NCBI RefSeq assembly: GCF_025961315.1
Contig: NZ_JAOQNK010000001.1
Span: 1,736,001 to 1,800,000 of the forward strand
DNA: 64,000 nucleotides
Source: Sphingobacterium kitahiroshimense
GTDB lineage: Bacteria > Bacteroidota > Bacteroidia > Sphingobacteriales > Sphingobacteriaceae
Reading direction: 5' to 3'
Shown: one piece after another, positions 25,138 to 33,622 of the stretch
Position numbering within the stretch: the stretch's first letter is position 1
Layout of the letters: every line of letters begins with the position of its first letter
The notes under the pieces: generated by a model
The model's database searches: none
Told to the model about the DNA's origin: nothing
Seen by the model: the letters and a program-made list of their open reading frames with translations, nothing else
Translations under genes and position numbers: made by a program

Positions 25138-25884
25138 ATGAAATTACATCTAAAAATATGGAGACAAGAGAATAAAAATGCTGATGGCAAACTTGTAGAC
25201 TATACTTTGGAAAACCTCAATCCGCATATGTCCTTTTTAGAGATGCTAGATACATTAAATGAAAAGCTCATATTAGCGAATGACACACCTGTTGAATTTG
25301 ACCACGACTGTCGTGAAGGAATCTGTGGACAATGTGGTATGATGATAAATGGTATTGCGCATGGACCGCTGAAAAATACCACTACCTGTCAATTACATTT
25401 AAGGTCCTTCAAAGATGGTGAAGTGGTTTTTATCGAACCATTTAGATCTGAAGCATTTCCTGTAAAAAAAGATTTAAAAGTAGATCGTTCTGCATTTGAC
25501 CGCATTATCTCTTCAGGTGGATTTGTATCAATCAATACAGGACAAGCACCGGACGCACTGACCATTCCCGTAACACATCAAGTGACAGAAGCGGCATTTG
25601 ATGCTGCTGCCTGTATCGGATGTGGAGCCTGTGTTGCCACCTGTAAAAATGGAAGTGCGGCCCTTTTTACATCAGCCAAAATCAACCATATGGTATTACT
25701 CCCACAAGGTAAAGAAGAAAGACTTACCAGGGTCATTGCTATGGTGAATCAAATGGATGAAGAACTCTTTGGCCACTGCTCCAATACGGAAGCCTGTGAA
25801 GTTGAATGTCCACAAGGTATTTCAGTACTCAATATTGCACGAATGAATTATGAATATAATCGAGCACATCTATTAAAAAAATAA
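25138..25884 (+). CDS. sdhB: Succinate dehydrogenase/fumarate reductase iron-sulfur subunit
   Basis: A 248-residue electron-transfer subunit. The 2Fe-2S ferredoxin motif CREGICGQCGMMINGIAHG sits at about residues 59-77, with a later Cys in TTTCQLHL. The C-terminal domain has CIGCGACVATCKNGSAALF (about 159-177) and CSNTEACEVECPQGIS (about 219-234) for the 4Fe-4S and 3Fe-4S clusters. It is 14 bases downstream of sdhA and completes the complex. Confidence 0.96.
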   Translation: MKLHLKIWRQENKNADGKLVDYTLENLNPHMSFLEMLDTLNEKLILANDTPVEFDHDCREGICGQCGMMINGIAHGPLKNTTTCQLHLRSFKDGEVVFIEPFRSEAFPVKKDLKVDRSAFDRIISSGGFVSINTGQAPDALTIPVTHQVTEAAFDAAACIGCGACVATCKNGSAALFTSAKINHMVLLPQGKEERLTRVIAMVNQMDEELFGHCSNTEACEVECPQGISVLNIARMNYEYNRAHLLKK

Positions 25885-25946
25885 AGGTTGTAAATACCAA
25901 TATTCTGGACTACAGTTCATAAAAAAATTGACCTTAAGAATCAAAA

Positions 25947-26378
25947 ATGGATCAAATAGCAAAACAGCATTTAAATCATTTTATAGGAACTTGGGATACC
26001 GAAGGTATTATTCTAAAAACCAATAATGCTCCTGCAGTTAAAATCAAAGGGACTGATACATATTATTGGATTCTAGACAATTCTTTTATTTTGCACCAGG
26101 CAAATGTCATGATAGGAACGTCAAATAGCCTTACCCATGAAATTATAGGATATGACGTCGTACGTCAACATTACAGCATGCAATATTATAACAATCAAGG
26201 TCAATCTGGCTTTATGAATGCTATATTAGACAATCACCTTTGGACATTTACCGGAACTAACTTAAAGTTTAACGGTGGGTTCAGTAAGGAGAACAATGAA
26301 TTTTCAGGTATTTGGAAACAGCTGAATGATCATAATATCTGGAACGATTTTATACACATAAAACTGACAAAAAGATAA
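25947..26378 (+). CDS. DUF1579-like protein
   Basis: A 143-residue protein with the pattern of DUF1579 (lipocalin-like barrel): LNHFIGTWDTEG at the N-terminus, then repeated strands with GYDVVRQHYSMQYYNNQGQ and WTFTGTNLKFNGGFS. No signal peptide is visible. The role is unknown; relatives are annotated only by domain. It follows sdhB by 62 bases without a visible terminator. Confidence 0.7.
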   Translation: MDQIAKQHLNHFIGTWDTEGIILKTNNAPAVKIKGTDTYYWILDNSFILHQANVMIGTSNSLTHEIIGYDVVRQHYSMQYYNNQGQSGFMNAILDNHLWTFTGTNLKFNGGFSKENNEFSGIWKQLNDHNIWNDFIHIKLTKR

Positions 26379-26471
26379 AGTTGGTATAGGGTAAAGCATA
26401 AAAATTTTTTACGAAAAACATCAACTCTGCCCTTTTTTTCTATATTTAAATAAATTATAAAACTCTAAAAT

Positions 26472-26650
26472 ATGAAAAAGTACTTTTATACAGATTCTAT
26501 GCAGGAGATCTGCAAGGTGCACAAAGAGCATCAGATGAAGCTAAAAAATGGACTAAAATTGGTTTTATTGTTTCCATTGTGATGACAGTATTGTATGTAC
26601 TATTGATGATCTTAGGTGTTGTTGGATCTATATTTAATTATGGTAATTAA
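26472..26650 (+). pseudogene. GYF_2-CD225 (dispanin-like) gene with internal deletion
   Basis: The ATG at 26472 gives MKKYFYTDS, the start of a GYF_2-type domain. From 26498 a different frame reads YAGDLQGAQRASDEAKKW and then a membrane helix (IGFIVSIVMTVLYVLLMI) to a stop at 26648-26650, the C-terminal part of a CD225/dispanin domain. Intact relatives have an interaction domain, a Pro-rich linker and a first membrane segment between these parts, so an internal deletion has joined them out of frame. The intact reading from the ATG ends after about 35 codons. Confidence 0.75.
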
Positions 26651-27020
26651 GAAATATTATCTATGGTCCATTGGGATTATACTTCTATTCATCTTAATTC
26701 TTACATATAAGTTCTTTAATCCGATACAGTATGACATTTTTCCTAAATGCCCATTTTATGTCATTACAGGCTACAAATGTCCCGGATGTGGATCACAACG
26801 CGCCATACATTATCTTTTAAATTTTGACCTCCAAAACGCATGGAGGCAAAATTTTTTACTGATCATCGCTATCCCCTATATCATCACAGGATTAATCTTT
26901 GAATATCAAAAATCGCCGACGCCAAAAATGCTTAAATGGCGAAAGATACTATTTGGTTATAAAGCAATTGTAATCGTTTTTATCATTGTAATTGGTTTTT
27001 GGATAGTAAGAAACTTATAA
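26640..27020 (+). CDS. DUF2752 membrane protein
   Basis: A 126-residue protein when started at ATG 26640. The start overlaps the CD225 remnant by 11 bases, the arrangement expected for this common gene pair. The DUF2752 signature CPFYVITGYKCPGCGSQRA (about residues 37-55) is followed by a membrane helix (NFLLIIAIPYIITGLIF), and hydrophobic helices lie at both ends. The function is unknown. Its partner gene is broken while this one is intact. Confidence 0.85.
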   Translation: MVIKKYYLWSIGIILLFILILTYKFFNPIQYDIFPKCPFYVITGYKCPGCGSQRAIHYLLNFDLQNAWRQNFLLIIAIPYIITGLIFEYQKSPTPKMLKWRKILFGYKAIVIVFIIVIGFWIVRNL

Positions 27021-27208
27021 AGTAGAAACAGTAACTGTAAGTCGCTTTAATATAAAAAAAACATTACGGTAAAAAATACTCATTTCAGATCATCCGTTCT
27101 ATTTGCACGATTTTAATGAAATGATCTTACTTTAGGAATATGGATAAGATCTTATAATTAACTCCCAATTCCTATCAAGAACTATCTGTGTGTTTTAAAA
27201 CTCATAAA

Positions 27209-27240
27209 AAAAGGAGCGTCTTATTAAAAACGCTCCTTTT
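27209..27240 (-). terminator. Terminator of the rimP-nusA-infB operon
   Basis: Stem AAAAGGAGCGT paired with ACGCTCCTTTT around a 10-base loop, 21 bases past the infB stop on the minus strand. Confidence 0.9.
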
Positions 27241-27260
27241 ATGTATGATAAATTGTTTAA

Positions 27261-30200
27261 TTACAACTTACGTTTTACTTCAACTTGTTCGTATGCTTCA
27301 ACGATATCACCTTCTTGAATATCATTATATCCTTGAATATTCAAACCACACTCATAACCGAATGAAACTTCTTTCACATCGTCTTTGAAACGTTTCAATG
27401 AAGCTAATTTACCTGTGAAAACAACAACACCATCACGGACGATACGAATATCATTATTGCGGTTAATTTTACCATCCAAGACCATACAACCTGCAATTGT
27501 ACCGACCTTAGAGATTTTAAACGTTTCACGGATCTCAACGTTAGCAACGATTTTCTCTTCAAATTTCGGAGCCAACATACCTTCCATTGCCGATTTAAGT
27601 TCTGCAATAGCATCGTAAATGATAGAGTAAAGACGAATATCAATTTGCTCTTGTTCAGCCAATTTACGTGCACCTATAGATGGACGAACTTGGAAACCGA
27701 TGATAATTGCATCAGAAGCAGAAGCTAATAAAACATCTGACTCTGAGATAGCACCCACAGATTTATGAATTACATTCACTTGAATCTCTTGTGTTGATAA
27801 TTTCAATAATGAATCAGATAATGCCTCGATCGAACCATCCACGTCACCTTTTACGATCACGTTCAACTCTTTAAAGTTACCGATTGCCAAACGACGACCG
27901 ATCTCATCCAAAGTAATATGTTTCGTAGCACGCATACCTTGCTCACGTTGTAATTGAAGACGTTTATTCGCCACATTACGAGCTTCAGATTCACTCTCCA
28001 TAGTATAGAACTTATCACCTGCAGTAGGTGCCCCAGCCATACCTAAGATTTGAACCGGTACAGAAGGACCTGCTTCTTTCACACGCTCACCACGTTCATT
28101 TGTTAAAGCTTTCACTTTACCACTATGAGAACCTGCTAAAATAGGATCTCCCACACGTAAAGTACCTCCTAATATCAGTACTGTTGTCACAATACCTCTA
28201 CCTTTATCCAAAGCAGCTTCAATTACAGAACCAACAGCACGTTTGTTCGGATCAGCTTTTAAGTCAAGCATCTCTGCTTCTAATAATACTTTTTCTAATA
28301 AAAGATCCACATTCAATCCAGTTTTTGCTGAAATCTCCTGTGCTTGGTATTTACCACCCCAATCCTCTACTAATATATTCATTTGAGACAACTGCTCTTT
28401 AATACGATCTGTATTAGCACCTGGCTTGTCAATTTTTGTAAATGCAAATACGATTGGCACACCAGCAGCTTGTGCGTGGTTGATTGCTTCTTTCGTTTGT
28501 GGCATGACAGCATCATCCGCTGCAATAACGATAATTACGATATCTGTTACTTTTGCACCACGAGCACGCATCGCTGTAAAGGCTTCGTGACCTGGAGTAT
28601 CTAAGAAAGTGATCTTACGTCCACCGTCTAATTGTACCGCATAAGCACCAATATGTTGCGTGATACCACCTGCTTCACCACCTGTTACATTTGCTTTACG
28701 CACGTAATCTAACAAAGATGTTTTACCGTGATCGACGTGACCCATTACCGTAACAATCGGAGCACGAGAAATCAATGCATCTTCATTGTCAGCTTCTTCA
28801 AGATCAGCAATCTCTTCATCTTCAGGTTTGATAAATTCAATTTGGTAACCAAATTCATCAGCAACAATGGTTAAAGTTTCTGCATCTAGACGTTGGTTAA
28901 TTGAAACAAACATACCTAAACTCATACAAGTTGCGATAATTTGTGTAACAGCCACATCCATTAAGTTAGCAAGTTCGTTTGCCGTTACAAATTCTGTAAC
29001 ACGCAACACTTTTGCTTGCATTTCTCTTTCTAATGCTTCCTCCTCCGCGTTAGTTGCGACATCGTCACGTTTTTGACGTCTCAATTTCGCACGTTGAGCA
29101 AATTTACCCGACTTACCAGCACCACTTAAGCGCGCTAATGTAGCCTTGATTTGATCTTGGATTTCCTTTTCAGTAGGCTCCTCTTTTGGTACATTAGGTC
29201 CATTACTTCTATTGTTGAAGGCTGGACGACCTTTATTTGCACCTGGACCTCCTGGACGGTTATGATGTCCTCCTGGACCTCCCGCTGGACGGTTTTGATT
29301 ATTTCCTCCTGGACCTCCTGCTGGGCGGTTTTGATTATTCCCTGCTGGATGATTTCCACCAGTACGATTTGGATGATTTCCACCACCTTGGTTTGGACCT
29401 CCAGTACGATTTGGATGGGTACCACCACCCTGAGGCGGAGTTCCTGTATTATTCGTACGTTTACGTTTACGCTTATGATCATTACCAGTAGCACTTGAAG
29501 AAGATGCTACAGGCTTATCGCGATGAGAAGGTCTTGCCGTAGGCAATTCAATCTTACCAATTACTTTTGGACCTGTTAATCTCTCTGCTTTAGCACTAAT
29601 AACCTCATCTGCAGGATTAACTTTTTTCACTTCCTTTACAGGAGTTTCAACCGGTGCTTTCACAGCAGGTTTTTCATTTTTTGGCTTTTCTTCTACCACT
29701 TTCTTCTCTTGAACTTTAGGAGCTTCAGTTTTAACTTCAACTTTTTGAGGTGCAGCAATGACAACCTTAGGTGCTTCTGGCGCTTTCTCTTCTATTTTTT
29801 GTGCTTCCACTATCGGAGCTTTAGGAACTTCTACTTTAGGCTCTTCTTTTACGATAGGTTTTGGAGCTGTAGGAGTTGCTTCTTTAACTACCTCAGGCTT
29901 CTTCTCCACTTCCTTTGGAGTTTCAGCTTTCACTTCTGGAGTTTCCTCTTTCTTAGGTTTAGATCCTCTTTTCAAAGCATCTAAATCAATTTTACCCACA
30001 ACCTTCATACCTCCAGTGTGTGTATTTGATGAATTTTCCTTTGCCTCAGAACCCGTTACCTTTTCAACTGGATTCTCTTTTTTATCTGCATTAGATTCTT
30101 CTCTTGTATTTACCGCAGCATTTTTTATCAAAATATCTTTTGAAGCTGCAGTTTCTTCATAATCGTCATTTTTAGATGATTCTTTAGGAGAAGCGACTGG

Positions 30201-30431
30201 CGACTCATCACGACGAATTTTGCCAATCACAATTTGTTTAGCTTCATCTTTCACGATCTTGTCACCTTGAAACTCTTTCAACAGCACATTGTACATCTCT
30301 CCGGATAGCTTAGTACCAGGTTTGGCGTCGACGTCATACCCTTTTTTCACTAAACAATCTACGGCAGTAGATATGCCAATATTGAGTTCCTTTGCTGCTT
30401 TAAGCAGGTTTGTACCTTTTCCTTCAGTCAT
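27261..30431 (-). CDS. infB: Translation initiation factor IF-2
   Basis: The 1056-residue GTPase places fMet-tRNA on the 30S subunit. The N-terminal IF2_N motif ([19 protein letters not shown], residues 10-28) is followed by a long charged and Pro/Ala/Lys-rich linker and a Gly/Asn/Arg/Pro-rich low-complexity block (about residues 325-415). A second IF2_N-like region then precedes the GTPase domain with [11 protein letters not shown] (about 563-573), DTPGHEAF and the NKxD-equivalent TKID. Domains II-IV complete it. The protein is longer than E. coli IF-2 because of the linker. It is the last gene of rimP-nusA-infB. Confidence 0.98.
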   Translation of the reverse strand: MTEGKGTNLLKAAKELNIGISTAVDCLVKKGYDVDAKPGTKLSGEMYNVLLKEFQGDKIVKDEAKQIVIGKIRRDESPVASPKESSKNDDYEETAASKDILIKNAAVNTREESNADKKENPVEKVTGSEAKENSSNTHTGGMKVVGKIDLDALKRGSKPKKEETPEVKAETPKEVEKKPEVVKEATPTAPKPIVKEEPKVEVPKAPIVEAQKIEEKAPEAPKVVIAAPQKVEVKTEAPKVQEKKVVEEKPKNEKPAVKAPVETPVKEVKKVNPADEVISAKAERLTGPKVIGKIELPTARPSHRDKPVASSSSATGNDHKRKRKRTNNTGTPPQGGGTHPNRTGGPNQGGGNHPNRTGGNHPAGNNQNRPAGGPGGNNQNRPAGGPGGHHNRPGGPGANKGRPAFNNRSNGPNVPKEEPTEKEIQDQIKATLARLSGAGKSGKFAQRAKLRRQKRDDVATNAEEEALEREMQAKVLRVTEFVTANELANLMDVAVTQIIATCMSLGMFVSINQRLDAETLTIVADEFGYQIEFIKPEDEEIADLEEADNEDALISRAPIVTVMGHVDHGKTSLLDYVRKANVTGGEAGGITQHIGAYAVQLDGGRKITFLDTPGHEAFTAMRARGAKVTDIVIIVIAADDAVMPQTKEAINHAQAAGVPIVFAFTKIDKPGANTDRIKEQLSQMNILVEDWGGKYQAQEISAKTGLNVDLLLEKVLLEAEMLDLKADPNKRAVGSVIEAALDKGRGIVTTVLILGGTLRVGDPILAGSHSGKVKALTNERGERVKEAGPSVPVQILGMAGAPTAGDKFYTMESESEARNVANKRLQLQREQGMRATKHITLDEIGRRLAIGNFKELNVIVKGDVDGSIEALSDSLLKLSTQEIQVNVIHKSVGAISESDVLLASASDAIIIGFQVRPSIGARKLAEQEQIDIRLYSIIYDAIAELKSAMEGMLAPKFEEKIVANVEIRETFKISKVGTIAGCMVLDGKINRNNDIRIVRDGVVVFTGKLASLKRFKDDVKEVSFGYECGLNIQGYNDIQEGDIVEAYEQVEVKRKL

Positions 30432-30537
30432 CTATTATTTTAACTAATTAAATATTTAATACAAAAATATGTTTTTTTTACATCTCTATAACAATTAAAT
30501 TCGAAATAGAGATGAAAATAAATTATGTGGCTTCATT

Positions 30538-31776
30538 TTATTCAAATTCAGCCTGTAAAATACGTAAAATGTCTTTTACCGTATCTTCTTCCAAGTCAGT
30601 CCTTCTAGACAACTCTTCTTCTGTCAATGCCAATACTGAACGTGCTGAATCTAAACCTACACGTTTCAATGCATCAATTACCCAGCTTTCGATTTCATCG
30701 CTGAATTCTTCGATATCCACATCTTCATCAAACTCGTCATTCTCACGATAAACATCGATCTCATAACCTGTCAATTTACCTGCCAATTTGATATTGTGTC
30801 CACCACGTCCAATTGCCAAAGAAACTTGATCAGATTTTAAATACACTGCAGCCGTCTTATTTTCTTCATCAATCTTGATTGAGCTAATACGAGCTGGGCT
30901 TAATGCACGTGTAATGTAAAGTGAATGATTCGTTGTAAAGTTGATTACATCAATATTTTCATTACGCAATTCACGAACGATACCATGAATACGAGATCCT
31001 TTCATACCCACACAAGCACCAACAGGATCAATACGATCATCATAAGATTCTACTGCAACTTTAGCACGTTCTCCTGGTTCGCGAACGATTTTCTTAATCG
31101 TAATCAAACCATCAAAAATCTCAGGAACTTCCAGTTCAAATAAACGTTGTAAAAATTCTGGAGCAGTACGAGAAATAAGAATCTTAGGATTATTATTCAT
31201 CATATCCACTTTATAAACGACTGCACGAATGCTATCACCTTTCTTAAAATAATCTGCAGGAATTTGTTCTGTCTTCGGTAAAATTAATTCATTACCGTCA
31301 TCATCTAACACAAGCAATTCTTTTTTCCAGATTTGATAAACCTCGCCGATCACCAACTCCCCTTCACGGTCTTTATACTTTTTGAAAACTTCGTCTTTCT
31401 CCAATTCCAAAACTTTTGAAACCAAAGTTTGACGGGCTGCTAAAATAGCACGACGACCAAAACTCTCTAACGTTATCTGTTCAATATAATCATCGCCAAC
31501 TTCTAAATCAGCATCAAATTTCTTCGCTTCTGTTAATTCAATTTCAAGATCATCATCTTCCGAAAATTCATCTTCAACAACAACGCGTGTTCTCCATATC
31601 TCTAAATCTCCATTATCAGGATTTACGATAACATCACAGTTTTCATCTGTACCAAAACGTCTACGGATCATACTACGAAATACTTCTTCTAAGACAGAAA
31701 TAACCGTAGGTCGGTCAATGTTTTTAAACTCTTTAAACTCTTGGAAAGAGTCAATCAAATTGATATTGCTGCTCAT
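30538..31776 (-). CDS. nusA: Transcription termination/antitermination factor NusA
   Basis: A 412-residue RNA polymerase-binding factor. It has the N-terminal NusA domain, an S1 domain (about 130-200, REGELVIGEVYQIWKKELLV), and two KH domains with VGACVGMKGSRIHGIVRELR and VSLAIGRGGHNIKLAGKLTG. A short acidic C-terminal extension (DEFDEDVDIEEFSDE) follows. It acts in pausing, termination and antitermination. It begins 2 bases after rimP and precedes infB, the conserved order. Confidence 0.97.
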   Translation of the reverse strand: MSSNINLIDSFQEFKEFKNIDRPTVISVLEEVFRSMIRRRFGTDENCDVIVNPDNGDLEIWRTRVVVEDEFSEDDDLEIELTEAKKFDADLEVGDDYIEQITLESFGRRAILAARQTLVSKVLELEKDEVFKKYKDREGELVIGEVYQIWKKELLVLDDDGNELILPKTEQIPADYFKKGDSIRAVVYKVDMMNNNPKILISRTAPEFLQRLFELEVPEIFDGLITIKKIVREPGERAKVAVESYDDRIDPVGACVGMKGSRIHGIVRELRNENIDVINFTTNHSLYITRALSPARISSIKIDEENKTAAVYLKSDQVSLAIGRGGHNIKLAGKLTGYEIDVYRENDEFDEDVDIEEFSDEIESWVIDALKRVGLDSARSVLALTEEELSRRTDLEEDTVKDILRILQAEFE

Positions 31777-31778
31777 TT

Positions 31779-32246
31779 TTATTTAAATGAAATTAACACC
31801 TTAGTTGCTTTTATTTGTTCAAAAGGTATAATGCGAGCAACCTGCTCCGCTTTTTTACCTTTTTCTTTTATTGTTTCTTCAATTGTTATCTGTGCATCCT
31901 CAACGGCTAACAATGTACCTTCCGTTTTTGTACCATCATTTAACTTCACTTGTACATTGCGTCCAATATTTTTCTCATATTGCCTTTGATTAACAAAATT
32001 AGCATCTAGCCCCGGAGAAGAAACTTCAAGACGATAAGCTTTCTCTACTGTCCCCTCTTCTTCCAACTGGAATCCGACAAATTTACTAACCTGTACACAA
32101 TCATCGATACTAATTCCCTGATCACCATCTAGCAAAACTTCCAACACGCTGTTCGGATGAAATTTAACACTTACAATAAACAAATCATCGCGATCTGCTA
32201 ATTTTTCTTGGACGAGTTCGATAACTCTTTTCTCTACATTTTGCAT
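31779..32246 (-). CDS. rimP: Ribosome maturation factor RimP
   Basis: A 155-residue cytoplasmic factor for 30S subunit assembly. The family block VLLDGDQGISIDDCVQVSKF (about residues 33-52) and YRLEVSSPGLDANF (about 66-79) are present, followed by the SH3-like C-terminal domain. First gene of the rimP-nusA-infB operon. Confidence 0.95.
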   Translation of the reverse strand: MQNVEKRVIELVQEKLADRDDLFIVSVKFHPNSVLEVLLDGDQGISIDDCVQVSKFVGFQLEEEGTVEKAYRLEVSSPGLDANFVNQRQYEKNIGRNVQVKLNDGTKTEGTLLAVEDAQITIEETIKEKGKKAEQVARIIPFEQIKATKVLISFK

Positions 32247-32287
32247 ATTCTTTCGAAAACGAATAAAAATACTGAAATCAATGAATT

Positions 32288-32313
32288 AAAAAAGGGGGCA
32301 TACGTTGCCCCCT
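32288..32313 (-). terminator. Terminator of the LexA-like regulator
   Basis: Stem GGGGGCA with TGCCCCC around TACGT, followed on the minus strand by a T-run. It sits between this gene's 3' end and the start of rimP. Confidence 0.85.
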
Positions 32314-32392
32314 TCCTCTCAGATAAGACAAAGGTAAATATTTTTTTTCAACTATCAAAATATAGATAAAAAAGATCCATCAAAATGATCCT

Positions 32393-33166
32393 CTAACCCT
32401 TATCTACAACCGAATTAATTGTTTTTTGCATTTCTGCCATCATGCTTGTCAAAGTCTCCATAGAAGGTTCATTACTAGGTTCCGGAAGCGTTGTACTAAT
32501 AAACGCTTTTGCTTTCCAAACTTCCATAATATCACTCGCTTCTACCCAATATGGATCGTAGCTCTTATTATCAGAAACTAACTTCAGACCTTTATCTTCT
32601 TTAAATTTAAATGCTATTCGCTTGTATACAACCCCCTCATCTTTTGAAACGACAATATAGGTCTGCCCTGGCTTAATATCATTCCAGTTCTCCACATATT
32701 CTGCTACGACAATAGAACCACTAGCCAAAGGACGCATCGAATCACCCTTGATTTCAAAAGCCCGATAGGTTCCTTGATTGAACATAGGTAACGAAAATTT
32801 CGGTAACGTTGCAACATATTCCGGATCAGCATAACCATTCATATAGCCAGCGCTCGCTTTTACAGGAACCAACTCTATATTTTCGCGGTCAAGCCCGTCA
32901 ACTGTAACACTAAGTACCCGTAAATTAGAAGCATTACTTTTAGGAGCCCGTTTCCATTTTTCATTTATCTCATCATTAGCAAGCTCATCCATTGAAAGGT
33001 CATAAAACTCTGCTATTTTTTTTAGTAACTCATATTTTGGCTCTGCCCGATCTTCTTCATACGCCCCTACAGAAGCACGTTTTATCTCCATTAAGTCAGC
33101 AAACTGCTGTTGTGTAAGCCTTTTCGTTTTTCTTAAAAACTTAAGATTGGAAGCTATGTTTGGCAT
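32393..33166 (-). CDS. XRE-HTH / S24 peptidase (LexA-like) repressor
   Basis: A 257-residue regulator with an N-terminal HTH_3 domain (about residues 4-60, LTQQQFADLMEIKRASVGAY) and a C-terminal S24/LexA-like protease domain. A possible Ala-Gly cleavage site lies in KASAGYMNGY (about 103-112). The catalytic Ser is in the GDSM motif (about 140-143) and the Lys in VVYKRI (about 179-184). Such proteins are cI/LexA-type repressors cleaved after DNA damage. It is transcribed divergently from the small gene at 33268 across about 100 AT-rich bases, and no SOS partner genes are adjacent. Confidence 0.9.
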   Translation of the reverse strand: MPNIASNLKFLRKTKRLTQQQFADLMEIKRASVGAYEEDRAEPKYELLKKIAEFYDLSMDELANDEINEKWKRAPKSNASNLRVLSVTVDGLDRENIELVPVKASAGYMNGYADPEYVATLPKFSLPMFNQGTYRAFEIKGDSMRPLASGSIVVAEYVENWNDIKPGQTYIVVSKDEGVVYKRIAFKFKEDKGLKLVSDNKSYDPYWVEASDIMEVWKAKAFISTTLPEPSNEPSMETLTSMMAEMQKTINSVVDKG

Positions 33167-33267
33167 ATTTTTTTAATTTTAATTTTTAATATCTAAAAAT
33201 ATTAGTATTATTGTGCCAATAAAATTAGTAAAAATTATACAAATAACCAAATTTATTAGCTCAAAAC

Positions 33268-33591
33268 ATGAAATCACACACATTATACATCATTACGGAC
33301 AGCAACAGACAGTTCTTAAATGTAGATATCACATCAGACTTTAACCGGGCGATGAACGAAATAAAAAGCAGCTGCAACATTTTCTTTCCCAATGGCCCAC
33401 ACTTAACTCGTGTCGTTTATATGGAAAAATTTGATTGTCAGGAACAAGCTGAAAAGAGACAATTTGAATTAAATCACTTTACACGGATGCAGAAGGAGAA
33501 GCTCATCAGAAAACAAAATGCGAATTGGAACAACCTATGTCCAACTAATATGGATACTTCCAAAAAAAAATCGGTTGTTTATACTTCATAA
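33268..33591 (+). CDS. GIY-YIG-like small protein
   Basis: A 107-residue protein that resembles the GIY-YIG-nuclease-like small proteins of Bacteroidota: an early strand LYIITDSNRQFLNV, then VVYMEKFDCQEQAEKRQFELNHFT (about residues 50-73) and a basic KLIRKQNANWNNL segment. The GIY and YIG tripeptides themselves are not conserved, so nuclease activity is doubtful. The stop codon falls inside the terminator stem. Confidence 0.5.
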   Translation: MKSHTLYIITDSNRQFLNVDITSDFNRAMNEIKSSCNIFFPNGPHLTRVVYMEKFDCQEQAEKRQFELNHFTRMQKEKLIRKQNANWNNLCPTNMDTSKKKSVVYTS

Positions 33592-33602
33592 ACAACCGAT
33601 TT
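33568..33602. terminator. Bidirectional terminator overlapping a stop codon
   Basis: A 15-bp stem (33568-33582 with 33588-33602) and a 5-base loop ACTTC. It lies between convergent genes, and the TAA of the plus-strand gene (33589-33591) is inside the right arm. Confidence 0.88.
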
Positions 33603-33622
33603 AAAATTTTTAAGAGAATGTA

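Noticed and set aside
29135..29494. Long open frames on both strands inside infB
   Set aside because: They are shadows of the Gly/Asn/Pro/Arg low-complexity linker and have no independent features.
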